Positions 55,457 through 64,000 of a DNA stretch of 64,000 bases are shown here, in pieces. The first letter of the stretch is position 1; each line of letters opens with the position of its first letter. The translations under genes were made by a program, and so were the position numbers. Under the pieces are notes generated by a model. That model was not told where the DNA came from and did not search any database. It saw nothing but the letters and a program-made list of their open reading frames with translations. The DNA lies in NCBI RefSeq assembly GCF_016924145.1, contig NZ_JAFFZO010000012.1, forward strand, positions 1-64,000. Reading direction: 5' to 3'. This DNA is from Amphritea pacifica (GTDB lineage Bacteria; Pseudomonadota; Gammaproteobacteria; Pseudomonadales; Balneatricaceae).

Positions 55457-56281
55457 TTATTTGCCAAGTTCTTCTGCCAGTGCTGCAGAGCGGTCACTGC
55501 ATGCCTGCATGCCGTTAGCAATGATTTCAGGCAGTCCCTGATCGATAAAGGTGAGTATCGCCTGTTCCGTAGTGCCTTTGGGGGATGTCACGCGGCGGCG
55601 CAGTTCAGCGGGCTCAACATCGCTTTGGCGCGCCATCTCCGCTGCCCCGAGGGCGGTCTGGATAGTGAGTTGCTGCGCTACTTCACGGCTCAGCCCCAGT
55701 TTTTCTCCTGCCGCGACCATCGCTTCCATCATCAGGAAATAGTAGGCCGGGCCGCTACCGGAAACCGCTGTGACCGCATCCAGTTGAGCTTCGTTTTCAA
55801 CCCACAGCGCAATACCGGTGGCGGTCATGACCTGTTCGGTCTGGCTGCGTTGCAGGTCGCTAACCCGATTGTTGGCATAGAGACCGCTGGCCCCCTGCTT
55901 AACCAGTGCCGGGGTGTTGGGCATACAGCGTACCACCGGGATATCCCCCCCCAGCCACTGTTCCAGGCTGTTGCACAGAATGCCGGCGGCGACAGAGATC
56001 AGTAGCGGCTTATGTTGCTGCACGCTGGCCGCCATATCCATGGCGACGCTTTTTAGCACCTGAGGTTTAACCGCCAGAATCACGATATCCGCCGCAGCCA
56101 CAGCGGCATTGTTGTCGGTGGTGGTATTGAGCCCCTGCTGCTGCAGGTCGGCCATCTTGTCTTGCTCGGTATCACAAGCCCAGATGTTTGCCGCCGGATA
56201 ACCGTTGCTGATCAGTCCGCCCATGATGGCCCGGGCCATGTTGCCTGCGCCGATAAATGCTAATGTAGGTTGTGTGCTCAC
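55457..56281 (-). CDS. proC: Pyrroline-5-carboxylate reductase
   Basis: The enzyme makes L-proline from pyrroline-5-carboxylate with NAD(P)H. The 274 residues have the N-terminal Rossmann motif FIGAGNMARAIMGGLI, the segment ILAVKPQVL, MPNTPALVKQGASGLY, and the C-terminal signature VSGSGPAYYFLMMEAMV with TALGAAEM. It starts at GTG (56281). Cotranscribed with yggS upstream. Confidence 0.95.
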   Translation of the reverse strand: MSTQPTLAFIGAGNMARAIMGGLISNGYPAANIWACDTEQDKMADLQQQGLNTTTDNNAAVAAADIVILAVKPQVLKSVAMDMAASVQQHKPLLISVAAGILCNSLEQWLGGDIPVVRCMPNTPALVKQGASGLYANNRVSDLQRSQTEQVMTATGIALWVENEAQLDAVTAVSGSGPAYYFLMMEAMVAAGEKLGLSREVAQQLTIQTALGAAEMARQSDVEPAELRRRVTSPKGTTEQAILTFIDQGLPEIIANGMQACSDRSAALAEELGK

Positions 56282-56323
56282 GTGTAATACCCGATGTTAA
56301 ATATGGTTATAGATTGATGCTTG

Positions 56324-57034
56324 CTATGACTGATGATGGCTGCTGTAGTCGCGGGGGCCAAACAATGCAGTGCCGATACGTACAATGGTAGCACCTTCCA
56401 GAATGGCGGCCTCCATATCACCGGACATCCCCATAGACAGAGTGTCCAGTGGCTGGTCCGGCAATTGCCGTTGCAACGATTGCAGCAGATGATTCATCTG
56501 TGCAAAGGGTTTGCGTTGCTGTTCGGGATCGTCGCTACTGGCGGGAATGGCCATTAATCCCCGCAGACGGATGTTGCTCAGCGTCGCCACTGCGGCGGCC
56601 AGTGCGGGCAAATCAGCCGGCAGAACCCCTGATTTGCTACTTTCCCCGCTGATGTTTACCTGCAGACAGATATTCAGTGGAGGCAAGTTTCCGGGCCGCT
56701 GATCGCTGAGGCGTTGTGCGATCTTAAACCGGTCTACGCTGTGAACCCAGCTGAAGTTTTCTGCAATTGCCCGGGTTTTATTGGACTGTATCGGACCGAT
56801 AAAGTGCCAGATGATATCCAGATCTTGTAGCGCCTCAATCTTATCCAGCGCTTCCTGAAGATAGTTCTCGCCAAATGCCTGTTGCCCGCAAGCCCAGGCC
56901 TGACGCAGTTCTTCAGCCGGGCGTGTTTTGCTGACCGCCAGCAGCTTGATCGCTTGCGGCTGACGCTGCGCAGCGATGGCTGCCGCGTTTATCTGGCAGT
57001 GAACGTTTTTTAATCGATCTGTAATCTGTGTCAT
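56324..57034 (-). CDS. yggS: YggS family pyridoxal phosphate homeostasis protein
   Basis: This 236-residue PLP-binding protein has the fold of the alanine racemase N-domain. The PLP lysine lies in LLAVSKTRP (about 30-38); FGENYLQEALDKI, WHFIGPIQSNKT and SMGMSGDMEAAI are the other family segments. It has no known catalytic activity and controls free PLP level. First gene of the yggS-proC-yggT-yggU-metX-metW operon, divergent from pilT, as in Pseudomonas. Confidence 0.94.
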   Translation of the reverse strand: MTQITDRLKNVHCQINAAAIAAQRQPQAIKLLAVSKTRPAEELRQAWACGQQAFGENYLQEALDKIEALQDLDIIWHFIGPIQSNKTRAIAENFSWVHSVDRFKIAQRLSDQRPGNLPPLNICLQVNISGESSKSGVLPADLPALAAAVATLSNIRLRGLMAIPASSDDPEQQRKPFAQMNHLLQSLQRQLPDQPLDTLSMGMSGDMEAAILEGATIVRIGTALFGPRDYSSHHQS

Positions 57035-57381
57035 AGTGTAATAACTAGCGATTGGCTATGATGGGCGATTCTGATAAAACTGATATAGTGCAACCCATAA
57101 GGGGTGAGCGACTATAATACCAGAGAACACCGGCTAACCCGCGAATATTTGCCCCGTGCCTGGGTTGTTCGCAACGTTTAGCAGCGCTCAGAGCTGTTTT
57201 TATGGTAAATCATAGCCAATGCTGCCCAAAATAGGCTTATAAAGACTTTATATCCCCGGTTGCAGCTTTTATTATCATTGAAGGGCCAGTTATACGGTAT
57301 GCAACGTCTTCAGTCGAAGGCTTTGTCGCTTACAGATAATCAATGGAACTGCTTGCAGATTCCCTATACACCTGAGAAGCC
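57035..57381. other. yggS-pilT intergenic region (347 bp)
   Basis: It should carry the divergent promoters. A TATAAT lies at 57113-57118 on the + strand without a good -35. Two perfect 12-bp inverted repeats frame part of the region (57051-57062, 57209-57220). I see no RNA gene or supported ORF. Confidence 0.45.
57051..57220. repeat. Widely spaced 12-bp inverted repeat in the yggS-pilT gap
   Basis: ATTGGCTATGAT (57051-57062) and its exact reverse complement ATCATAGCCAAT (57209-57220) are 146 bp apart. This could be a pair of operator sites, or the ends of a small decayed mobile element; I see no clear target-site duplication. Confidence 0.6.
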
Positions 57382-58416
57382 ATGGATATTACAGAACTCT
57401 TATCGTTTACCGTTCAGCAGGGAGCGTCCGACCTCCATATAACCGCCGGTATGCCACCGGTTATCCGGGTTGATGGCGAGGTCCGCAGAATTAAGTTGCC
57501 CTCTCTGGAGCACAAACAGGTTCATACGCTGATATACGATATCATGAATGATAAGCAGCGTAAGGACTACGAGGAGCGGTTTGAAACTGACTTCTCCTTC
57601 GAGGTGCCCGGTCTGGCCCGTTTCCGTGTTAACGCCTATAACCAGAACCGTGGTGCGGCAGCGGTATTCCGGACCATCCCCAGCAAAGTTCTGACGATGG
57701 ATGATCTGGGCATGGGACAGGTGTTCCGCAATCTTTCCAATAATGCCCGAGGCCTGGTGCTGGTAACCGGCCCGACCGGCTCGGGTAAGAGTACCACCCT
57801 GGCGGCGATGGTGGATTACATCAATGAGACCCGCAACGAGCACATACTCACGATTGAGGACCCGATAGAATTTGTCCATCAGAGCAAGAAGTGTCTGGTT
57901 AACCAGCGTGAGGTGCACCGGGATACGCTTGGGTTTGAGGAGGCGTTGCGTTCCGCCCTGCGTGAGGACCCGGATATTATTCTGGTGGGTGAGATGCGGG
58001 ATCTGGAAACTATCCGTCTTGCGCTGACCGCTGCAGAAACCGGTCACCTGGTGTTTGGTACACTGCACACCACCTCCGCGGCGAAAACGATTGACCGTAT
58101 TATCGACGTATTCCCGGCAGCAGAAAAATCGATGGTGCGTTCGATGCTGTCAGAATCTCTGCAGGGGGTTATCTCCCAGACTCTGCTGAAGAAGCCGAAA
58201 GGCGGGCGGGTGGCAGCCCATGAGATTATGGTGGGCACGCCAGCAATTCGTAACCTGATACGTGAAGATAAGGTGGCGCAGATGTACTCTGCCATTCAGA
58301 CCGGTGCGGCATTTGGGATGGTGACCTTGGACCAGTCGCTCACCGACCTGATGCAGAAAGGTTTGATTACCCGTGAATCAGCCCGTGCTAAAGCACTGAA
58401 TCCTAAGAATTTCTAA
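57382..58416 (+). CDS. pilT: Type IV pilus retraction ATPase PilT
   Basis: This hexameric ATPase depolymerises pilin during twitching. The 344 residues show Walker A GPTGSGKSTT (about 132-141), the Asp box, Walker B VGEMRDLETIRLALTAAETGH in outline, the His box TLHTTSAAKTIDRIID and the C-terminal AIRNLIRE motif needed for retraction. Start ATG at 57382. pilU follows 15 bp later. Confidence 0.96.
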   Translation: MDITELLSFTVQQGASDLHITAGMPPVIRVDGEVRRIKLPSLEHKQVHTLIYDIMNDKQRKDYEERFETDFSFEVPGLARFRVNAYNQNRGAAAVFRTIPSKVLTMDDLGMGQVFRNLSNNARGLVLVTGPTGSGKSTTLAAMVDYINETRNEHILTIEDPIEFVHQSKKCLVNQREVHRDTLGFEEALRSALREDPDIILVGEMRDLETIRLALTAAETGHLVFGTLHTTSAAKTIDRIIDVFPAAEKSMVRSMLSESLQGVISQTLLKKPKGGRVAAHEIMVGTPAIRNLIREDKVAQMYSAIQTGAAFGMVTLDQSLTDLMQKGLITRESARAKALNPKNF

Positions 58417-58431
58417 GACGGAGCGGATATT

Positions 58432-59598
58432 TTGGATATTACCCAGCTACTCAAGGTTATGACTGACCGACAAGCATCCGATCTGTTTATCACCGCCGGA
58501 GCCCGTCCCAGCATCAAGGTTGATGGCACGATTAAGCCATTAACCAAAGAAGCTCTGAAACCCGCTCAGGCACGTTCGCTGACCTATAGCACCATGAACG
58601 ATAAGCAACTGGCTGAGTTTGAGGGCACCCGCGAATGTAACTTTGCTATCAGTGCTCCGGGGATCGGTCGTTTCCGGGTGAGTGCGTTTTTTCAGCGTAA
58701 CTCTCCCGGTATGGTGCTACGGCGTATCAACACCTATATCCCAACGATGGAGGAGCTGAATCTGCCGCCGGTGCTTAAGGATCTGGCGATGACCAAACGG
58801 GGGCTTATCCTGTTTGTCGGCGGTACCAGTACTGGTAAATCAACGTCACTGGCGTCGATGATCGATTACCGCAATGCCAATACTGCCGGGCATATCATCA
58901 CCATTGAGGACCCGATCGAATATATCCATGAGCATAAGCAGAGTGTGATCACCCAGCGGGAAGTGGGCCTGGATACCGACTCCTTTGAGGTGGCCCTGAA
59001 AAATACCCTGCGTCAGGCCCCGGATGTGATTCTGATGGGGGAGATTCGCAGTGCCGATACGATGGGCTATGGTCTGACCTTTGCTGAGACCGGCCACCTC
59101 TGTATGGCAACGCTGCACGCCAACAACGCTAACCAGGCACTGGACCGGATCATCAGTTTCTTCCCCCCTGAACACCATGCCCAGATCTGGATGGATCTGT
59201 CGCTTAACCTGAAAGCGATCGTGGCGCAGCAACTGCTACCGACAAAGGATGGCAAAGGTCGCCGGGCGGTGGTGGAAGTGCTGATTAATACCCCTCTGAT
59301 GCAGGACCTGATCCGTAAAGGCGAGGTGCATGAACTGAAAGAGGTGATCAAAAAGTCCACTAACCTGGGGATGCAGACCTTCGATCAGGCGCTCTACAAT
59401 GAGTATAAAGAGGGGACTATCACCTACGATGTGGCGATCGCCCATGCGGACTCACCGAACGACCTGCGTCTGATGATTAAACTTAATTCGGAAACCAATC
59501 CGGATATCAATGATGCATCGGACGACTCCGGCTTCTTCCTGCAGGATGATGATGATTTTCTGCAAAATGAAGGTTCACTGGACGTTAAAGGGATGTAG
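58432..59598 (+). CDS. pilU: Type IV pilus retraction ATPase PilU
   Basis: This PilT paralogue helps PilT retract pili. The 388 residues have Walker A VGGTSTGKSTS (about 127-137), the Asp box, MGEIRSADTMGYGLTFAETGH in outline and the His box TLHANNANQALDRII. A longer, acidic C-terminal tail (DDSGFFLQDDDDFLQNEG) distinguishes it from PilT. It starts with TTG at 58432, with GGAG upstream. Ends before a bidirectional terminator. Confidence 0.95.
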   Translation: MDITQLLKVMTDRQASDLFITAGARPSIKVDGTIKPLTKEALKPAQARSLTYSTMNDKQLAEFEGTRECNFAISAPGIGRFRVSAFFQRNSPGMVLRRINTYIPTMEELNLPPVLKDLAMTKRGLILFVGGTSTGKSTSLASMIDYRNANTAGHIITIEDPIEYIHEHKQSVITQREVGLDTDSFEVALKNTLRQAPDVILMGEIRSADTMGYGLTFAETGHLCMATLHANNANQALDRIISFFPPEHHAQIWMDLSLNLKAIVAQQLLPTKDGKGRRAVVEVLINTPLMQDLIRKGEVHELKEVIKKSTNLGMQTFDQALYNEYKEGTITYDVAIAHADSPNDLRLMIKLNSETNPDINDASDDSGFFLQDDDDFLQNEGSLDVKGM

Positions 59599-59611
59599 GT
59601 TTCGTCACAGT

Positions 59612-59645
59612 AAAAAAAACGGCGCATCTGATGCGCCGTTTTTTT
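59612..59645. terminator. Bidirectional terminator between pilU and pyrC'
   Basis: The stem AACGGCGCAT / ATGCGCCGTT lies between A-rich and T-rich tracts and fits both converging operons. Confidence 0.92.
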
Positions 59646-59703
59646 GTTTCTGCTGATGGTGGTGAGATGTTTAATACCCGATCAGCGATGGGTTATCGGG
59701 TTG

Positions 59704-60978
59704 CTATTGCTGAAACACCACATTGCCTTCGAACAGGGTATAGCGCACCACCCCTTTGAGCGGGAAGCCCATAAACGGTGTATTCGCACCGGCTGAACGA
59801 CGGTTTTCCTGAGTCAGTACCCACTCCTGTTCTGGATCAAAGATACAGATATCGGCGCTGCTGCCGGGGGTGAGCGTTCCCAGATCGACGTTGAGGACCC
59901 GGGCCGGGCCGGTGGTCAGTTTCGCCAGCATCTGCGGTAGCGAGATCAGTTCCTGCTGCACCAGCATCAGTGACAGTGACAACAGTGTTTCCAGCCCCGT
60001 CATCCCCGGCTCGGTAGCGGCAAAAGGAGCCTGCTTGGCGGCCAGTTCATGGGGCTGGTGGTCCGAACAGATCGCCTGAAAGCCATCGGCAACCAGCGCA
60101 TGGCGTAAACCTGCCCGGTCGAGCTGGCTGCGTAGTGGCGGAATCAGGTGGAAGTTAGGGTCAAAGCCACTGACATTTTCATCGGTTAACAGCAGATTCT
60201 GAATCGCGATATCAGCGGTCACCGGAAGTCCTCTTTCACGGGCATCCATCACCATTTTGACGGAACGTTCGCAGGACAACTGACCAAAGTGGGCTCTCAC
60301 GCCGGTCTGTTCGATCAGCAGCAGGCAGCGGGCAACTTCAATGGTTTCAGCACTTTCCGGAATACCACTGAGTCCCAGACGGGTGCAGGTGGTGTCGTCG
60401 TGCATGGTACCGCCAGCGGCCAGATCGGCATCCTGTGGCTGGAAAATAACCAGCAGGTCATGGGTCGCCGCATACTCGAGGCAGCGCGCCAGTGTCAGCG
60501 AGCTGTGGATCGGTTCCCGGGCGTTGGTGAAGCCGATACAGCCGGCTTTACTCAGTCCATACATCGGACTCAGCTGTTCGCCTTTCAGCTCCTGGGTCAG
60601 GGCGCCCATCGGCAGAACCCGGGCGTTGCCAGCCTGTTTTGCCAGGTCCTCAATCAGATCGATCACTGCGGTGTTATCGGCAATCGGTCTGGTCAGTGGT
60701 GGCATGCACAGGGTGGTGATGCCTCCCGCGGCGGCGGCGGCGGTTTCACTGGCGATGGTGCCTTTGCGACTGTAGCCGGGCTCACGCAGGTTGGCGCACA
60801 GATCGATCAGACCGGGGCTGACCACCAGGTTCGTGGCATCGATCTCCTGGTCGGCCATAAACGCTGCCGGTGGCTCGCCAACGGCAGCGATCTTACCGGC
60901 GCAGATAAACAGATCAGTGATCTGGTCCAGGTGGTTGGCGGGGTCGATGACACGGCCGTTCCTGATTGCAATATTCAT
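59704..60978 (-). CDS. pyrC': Dihydroorotase-like protein PyrC' (probably non-catalytic)
   Basis: The 424 residues have the overall type I dihydroorotase/amidohydrolase fold, but the metal-binding H-x-H after the PGLID segment is replaced: the sequence reads GLIDLCANLREPG (C61-A-N63 where HVH is expected), and the later His-Glu pair position reads FQPQDADL. SDHQPH near the end keeps the Asp. In Pseudomonas such inactive PyrC' subunits assemble with PyrB to form the active aspartate transcarbamoylase. I chose ATG 60978, with AGGTGA 5 bp upstream. A catalytic pyrC must exist elsewhere. Confidence 0.9.
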   Translation of the reverse strand: MNIAIRNGRVIDPANHLDQITDLFICAGKIAAVGEPPAAFMADQEIDATNLVVSPGLIDLCANLREPGYSRKGTIASETAAAAAGGITTLCMPPLTRPIADNTAVIDLIEDLAKQAGNARVLPMGALTQELKGEQLSPMYGLSKAGCIGFTNAREPIHSSLTLARCLEYAATHDLLVIFQPQDADLAAGGTMHDDTTCTRLGLSGIPESAETIEVARCLLLIEQTGVRAHFGQLSCERSVKMVMDARERGLPVTADIAIQNLLLTDENVSGFDPNFHLIPPLRSQLDRAGLRHALVADGFQAICSDHQPHELAAKQAPFAATEPGMTGLETLLSLSLMLVQQELISLPQMLAKLTTGPARVLNVDLGTLTPGSSADICIFDPEQEWVLTQENRRSAGANTPFMGFPLKGVVRYTLFEGNVVFQQ

Positions 60979-60988
60979 CGTATTCACC

Positions 60989-61990
60989 TTATTCGCTCTC
61001 CCGCTCAGCCTGATGGTCAGTCATCTGGCCACCCATCGCCATTGACATCACCGCCATGCGCACGGCAATACCGTTGGTCACCTGTTTCAGAATCATCGAT
61101 TTCGGACCATCGGCGACCGAGGTCTCGATCTCTACGCCGCGGTTAATTGGTCCGGGATGCATCACAATGGAGTCAGGATGGGTGAGCTTCAGTTTTTCTT
61201 CGGTAAGACCGTATAAACTGTAAAACTCCGATTCGCTGGGCAGCAGGGCGCTTTGCATCCGCTCTTTCTGTAGTCGCAGCATCATCACCACATCGACATC
61301 TTTCAGACCCTGGCACATGTCGGTGTAAACCGTGACGCCCAGCGCTTCTATATGGCGCGGCAGCAGTGTTGTGGGGCCGATCACCCGGATCTCTCTGGCA
61401 CCCAGGGTGCGCAGGGCGTGGATCTGTGACCGGGCCACCCTGGAGTGAAGGATATCGCCGACAATCGCCACCGTGAGGTGTTCGAATCCCCCCTTGTGCT
61501 GGCGGATGGTGAGCATATCCAGCATCGCCTGGGTGGGGTGAGCATGGCGCCCGTCGCCGGCATTGATGACGGCTACATGGGGCGTGACATTGCTGGCAAT
61601 ATAGTGTGCCGCGCCGCTGTCTGAGTGACGCACGATAAACATATCCGAGTGCATCGCTTCCATGGTCATCAGGGTGTCTTTCAGGGTTTCGCCCTTAGAA
61701 GTAGATGAGGTTTTGATATTCAGGTTGAGGACATCTGCGGACAGTCGCTTTGCCGCCAGTTCAAAGGTGCTGGCGGTGCGGGTGCTGGCCTCAAAAAACA
61801 GGTTAACCACCGTTTTACCCCGTAGCAGCGGTACCTTTTTTACCTGCTGTGCACTCATATCGACAAATGAATCTGCCGTATCGAGGATCTCTGTCAGCAT
61901 CTCCCGGCTCAGCCCTTCGGTGGTCAGGAAGTGTTTCAGCTGACCGGCGCTATTGAGCTGGATCAGGTTGGGATCTTGTTGTTCAAACAT
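60989..61990 (-). CDS. pyrB: Aspartate carbamoyltransferase catalytic subunit
   Basis: The enzyme makes carbamoyl aspartate, the first committed step of pyrimidine synthesis. The 333 residues contain the carbamoyl-phosphate motif [19 protein letters not shown] in outline (STRT), [14 protein letters not shown]-like [23 protein letters not shown] and [11 protein letters not shown]. The length suits the class A enzyme, which binds a dihydroorotase-like partner, encoded 10 bp downstream as PyrC'. Confidence 0.95.
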   Translation of the reverse strand: MFEQQDPNLIQLNSAGQLKHFLTTEGLSREMLTEILDTADSFVDMSAQQVKKVPLLRGKTVVNLFFEASTRTASTFELAAKRLSADVLNLNIKTSSTSKGETLKDTLMTMEAMHSDMFIVRHSDSGAAHYIASNVTPHVAVINAGDGRHAHPTQAMLDMLTIRQHKGGFEHLTVAIVGDILHSRVARSQIHALRTLGAREIRVIGPTTLLPRHIEALGVTVYTDMCQGLKDVDVVMMLRLQKERMQSALLPSESEFYSLYGLTEEKLKLTHPDSIVMHPGPINRGVEIETSVADGPKSMILKQVTNGIAVRMAVMSMAMGGQMTDHQAERESE

Positions 61991-62009
61991 GTCAGATTCC
62001 GGCGGTAGG

Positions 62010-62525
62010 TTAGGGGTTGTCTTTTTTACGGATCTCCAGTGCCAGAGGCACCGGTCCGGTCAGTTTGACCTGCTCGTCATCGGCGAGTTGCAGTGTGTCG
62101 CCGGTAACATCCGCCTGAATCGGTAGCTCGCGACGGTTCAGATCCAGCAGCGTGACCAGGGTTATGGAAGCCGGGCGGCCATAGTCAAACAGCTCGTTCA
62201 TCGCTGCCCGGATGGTTCGTCCGCTCATGATCACATCATCCACCAGAATAATATGGCGGTCTTCGGTAGCACTGGGCAGCGCTGAGGGCTGAACTTTAGG
62301 GTTGAGGCCCGCACGGCTGAAATCATCACGGTAGAAGGAGATATCCAGGGTGCCCAGGGGGCTCTCGATACCCAACTGCTGATGCAGGTGTTCTGCCAGC
62401 CAGACGCCGCCGGTATGGATGCCAATGACCATCGGGTTGTCCAGCTGTCTTACTTTTATCAGTGTGGTCAGGTCTTCCGCCATTTTGGTGAGCAGGTGAT
62501 CCACTTTAATTACGCCCGATACCAT
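62010..62525 (-). CDS. pyrR: Bifunctional pyrimidine regulator / uracil phosphoribosyltransferase PyrR
   Basis: The 171 residues have the PRPP-binding signature [21 protein letters not shown] in outline, typical of PyrR. In Gram-positive bacteria PyrR binds mRNA to control pyr genes; in Pseudomonas-type operons its regulatory role is less clear. I chose ATG 62525, with GGAGG 6 bp upstream; the ATG at 62549 lies inside ruvX coding and has no better site. Overlaps the end of ruvX by 20 bp and leads pyrB. No clear attenuator is seen. Confidence 0.9.
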   Translation of the reverse strand: MVSGVIKVDHLLTKMAEDLTTLIKVRQLDNPMVIGIHTGGVWLAEHLHQQLGIESPLGTLDISFYRDDFSRAGLNPKVQPSALPSATEDRHIILVDDVIMSGRTIRAAMNELFDYGRPASITLVTLLDLNRRELPIQADVTGDTLQLADDEQVKLTGPVPLALEIRKKDNP

Positions 62526-62982
62526 AGAGGTCCTCCAGTCGGGTTTCACTGGGTATCAACTGGTCTGATGCAAACCAGCTTTCCAGAATCAGTTGTGCGG
62601 CGATGCCGTCAACAGAGTTTTCTTTAAAATTACTGCTGCCGCCCCGGGAAAGACTGATCTGCTTGGCTTCCCGGGTGGAAAGGCGTTCATCGATCAGGTA
62701 ACAGGGGAGCTGGCAGCGTTCTTTGAGACGGTTGGCAAATTTTCGCGCCCGGCGGGACATGTCGCTGATGGAACCATCCATATTCAGAGGGATACCAACG
62801 ACAATGGCGGCAGGTTGCCACTCTGAGATCACCTTTTCGATCACCGGCCAGTCGGGAACGCCATCCCGGGCGCTGACCGGAGGTAATGGGGTGGCCGTGC
62901 CTGTAATGGCCTGACCTGCGGCGATTCCGATCCGTGTGGTGCCAAAATCAAAGCCTATAATTTGACCTGAAAGTGTGATCAT
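62506..62982 (-). CDS. ruvX: Holliday junction resolvase-like protein RuvX (YqgF)
   Basis: This 158-residue RNase H-fold protein has [15 protein letters not shown] (about 8-22), [22 protein letters not shown] and the C-terminal [12 protein letters not shown], in the family order. YqgF acts in rRNA 5'-end processing and is also described as a putative resolvase. Coupled to pyrR downstream and preceded by yqgE. Confidence 0.93.
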   Translation of the reverse strand: MITLSGQIIGFDFGTTRIGIAAGQAITGTATPLPPVSARDGVPDWPVIEKVISEWQPAAIVVGIPLNMDGSISDMSRRARKFANRLKERCQLPCYLIDERLSTREAKQISLSRGGSSNFKENSVDGIAAQLILESWFASDQLIPSETRLEDLYGIGRN

Positions 62983-63019
62983 TCCGCTTCTTTGAGTGGG
63001 TTAGGGCTGATGAACAGGA

Positions 63020-63601
63020 TCAGGCGTGGCCGCTTTGTGACGTTAGCAGATCAAGGTTGATCCCCATCGTCGCGGCAGCGGCCTGAAGTCGCTCTTCAGC
63101 CGGGGTGCGGAACATTATATCTAAATTAGCCGGGCAACTTAACCATACATTATCAGACAGTTCCTGCTCCAGTTGCCCGGGTCCCCAGCCCGCATAGCCC
63201 AGCGCCACCAGAAACTGCTCAGGCCCGCTGTGTTCACTGATCGCCTGCAGAATATCCAGCGAGGTCGTCAGGGTCAGTTCATCGGTAACATCGTAACAGG
63301 ATTCCCACTGATTGGTGGTATGCCGGTGGAGAATAAACCCCCGGTCATTCTGTACCGGTCCACCGGCGTAGATCAGATCGTTGAGGTCGCTGTTATAGCT
63401 GAACTCCAGGTGTTGCAGTAGCTGTCCCAGGTCCATCTCAATCGGACGGTTAACAACGATTCCCATCGCGCCAGACTCGTTATGTTCACAGATATAGATA
63501 ACCGTTTGGGCAAAGTTAGGGTCATCCATATGGGGCATCGATATCAGGAAATGCCCCTGAAGGCTGCCAGGGAGGTATATTGAGGGAGAGTCTGAGGTCA
63601 T
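63020..63601 (-). CDS. yqgE: YqgE/AlgH family protein (DUF179)
   Basis: The 193 residues start SLQGHFLISMPHMDDPNFAQ, contain YICEHNESGAMGIVVNRP and the segments YAGGPVQNDRGFILH, ALGYAGWGPGQLEQEL. DUF179 proteins lie directly before ruvX in many proteobacteria; AlgH in Pseudomonas affects alginate and global regulation, but the mechanism is unknown. I chose ATG 63601, with AGG 8 bp upstream; the longer frame adds 35 residues with no homology pattern. Confidence 0.92.
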   Translation of the reverse strand: MTSDSPSIYLPGSLQGHFLISMPHMDDPNFAQTVIYICEHNESGAMGIVVNRPIEMDLGQLLQHLEFSYNSDLNDLIYAGGPVQNDRGFILHRHTTNQWESCYDVTDELTLTTSLDILQAISEHSGPEQFLVALGYAGWGPGQLEQELSDNVWLSCPANLDIMFRTPAEERLQAAAATMGINLDLLTSQSGHA

Positions 63602-63680
63602 AATTATTACCTGCCCTTGTGACGCGAAATAGCGAGATACGGCACTGTATATCCTTATTTTGCGCGTAGCATTCTTACTA

Positions 63681-64000
63681 TTAGTATATCCGGCTGCTTT
63701 TCTCAAACTTCCAGGTGCGGATTATCTCCAGCAGATCGGTATTTTTGCGCATCTCGACAGGGAACTTCTGAAAGGGAGCAGCCAGCTGCACAATGCGTAC
63801 TGCAGCATCGTCGAGAATCTGGTTGCCGGAGGAGTGCAGAATGCTGATCTCCTTTACACTGCCGTCGGGTAAAACACTGACCATCATGCGTAAACTGCCA
63901 TAGAGTTGATTTTGTTGGGCCTCTTCAGGATAGTTGAGATTACCCACCGATTCGATTTTACGCCGCCAGTTGGCCAGGTAGACTGCATCACTGTGGCTTT
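63681..64000 (-). CDS. TonB family protein, C-terminal part (cut by window edge)
   Basis: The frame is open from the right edge to the stop at 63681, giving about 106 residues of the TonB C-terminal domain: DAVYLANWRRKIESVGNLNY, YPEEA, YGSLRMMVSVLPDGSVKEI, and an end WKF-x region with EIIRTWKFE. Energy transducers of this family couple the proton gradient to outer-membrane receptors. The GTG at 63947 is not the start; the gene begins outside the window. It lies before yqgE, as in Pseudomonas, where gshB is the next gene upstream. Confidence 0.88.
   Translation of the reverse strand, partial: SHSDAVYLANWRRKIESVGNLNYPEEAQQNQLYGSLRMMVSVLPDGSVKEISILHSSGNQILDDAAVRIVQLAAPFQKFPVEMRKNTDLLEIIRTWKFEKSSRIY

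Noticed and set aside
60289-61146. 285-residue frame on the + strand over pyrC' and pyrB
   Set aside because: Crosses two real genes and is rich in Gly/Gln/His without motif.
62400-62600. PyrR-binding attenuator before pyrR/pyrB
   Set aside because: The genes overlap or nearly touch; there is no leader with anti-terminator and terminator hairpins.

Overview
This is a chromosomal window from a marine-type gammaproteobacterium, most likely a member of the Oceanospirillaceae and related orders (Amphritea, Neptunomonas or Marinobacterium-like). That placement is inferred from gene content and order: a complete DctBD-controlled TRAP dicarboxylate uptake operon, a Pseudomonas-like block pilTU / yggS-proC-yggT-yggU-metX-metW-rdgB-hemW, a tonB-yqgE-ruvX-pyrR-pyrB-pyrC' operon, and a heptose/Kdo lipopolysaccharide locus. 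I see no tRNA or rRNA gene, CRISPR array or prophage. One insertion sequence end lies at the left edge.

Layout. (1) 1-3336: the start of a leftward transposase, then leftward gshA and pyk. (2) 3600-12543: rightward dctB-dctD, a leftward chemoreceptor with a heme c motif, and rightward dctP-dctQ-dctM behind a clear sigma-54 promoter. The sensor pair, chemoreceptor and transporter form one unit for finding and importing C4-dicarboxylates or similar acids. (3) 12734-25693: housekeeping genes (ilvA, rpiA, ybbA-ybbP facing tesA, an orphan histidine kinase, ilvE), a large DUF748 envelope protein with internal repeats, and an unlisted 42-residue membrane protein at 15743-15871. (4) 25972-41011: the LPS locus. 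Conserved core genes (waaC, lpxL, msbA, hldE, waaA, gmhA) surround a cassette of six variable sugar-assembly genes at 26976-32732, which include a sialyltransferase-like protein, an O-antigen ligase and a GT11 fucosyltransferase-like protein. An aldo/keto reductase and an FAD oxidoreductase sit between hldE and waaA.

(5) 41025-46755: cyaY, facing lptM-lysA-dapF-DUF484-xerC-yigB and an unknown protein. (6) 46703-50156: a tightly overlapping leftward group of two EamA exporters and two AraC-type regulators, one of them fused to a DNA alkyltransferase. (7) 50271-59598: the hemW-to-yggS leftward operon and the divergent pilT-pilU twitching ATPases. (8) 59704-64000: the pyrimidine operon with a dihydroorotase-like protein that has lost its metal ligands, ending in a TonB-family gene cut by the right edge.

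Most of the window is core genome. The points most worth a second look are the GAFTDA variant in DctD, the heme-motif chemoreceptor, paired palindromes in front of dctB, the 42-residue membrane protein, the variable LPS cassette, repeats inside the DUF748 protein, and the dyads in the yggS-pilT and dctP-dctQ gaps. I found no clear defence system or new multi-gene system. All family assignments rest on reading motifs and recalled families, not on database searches.
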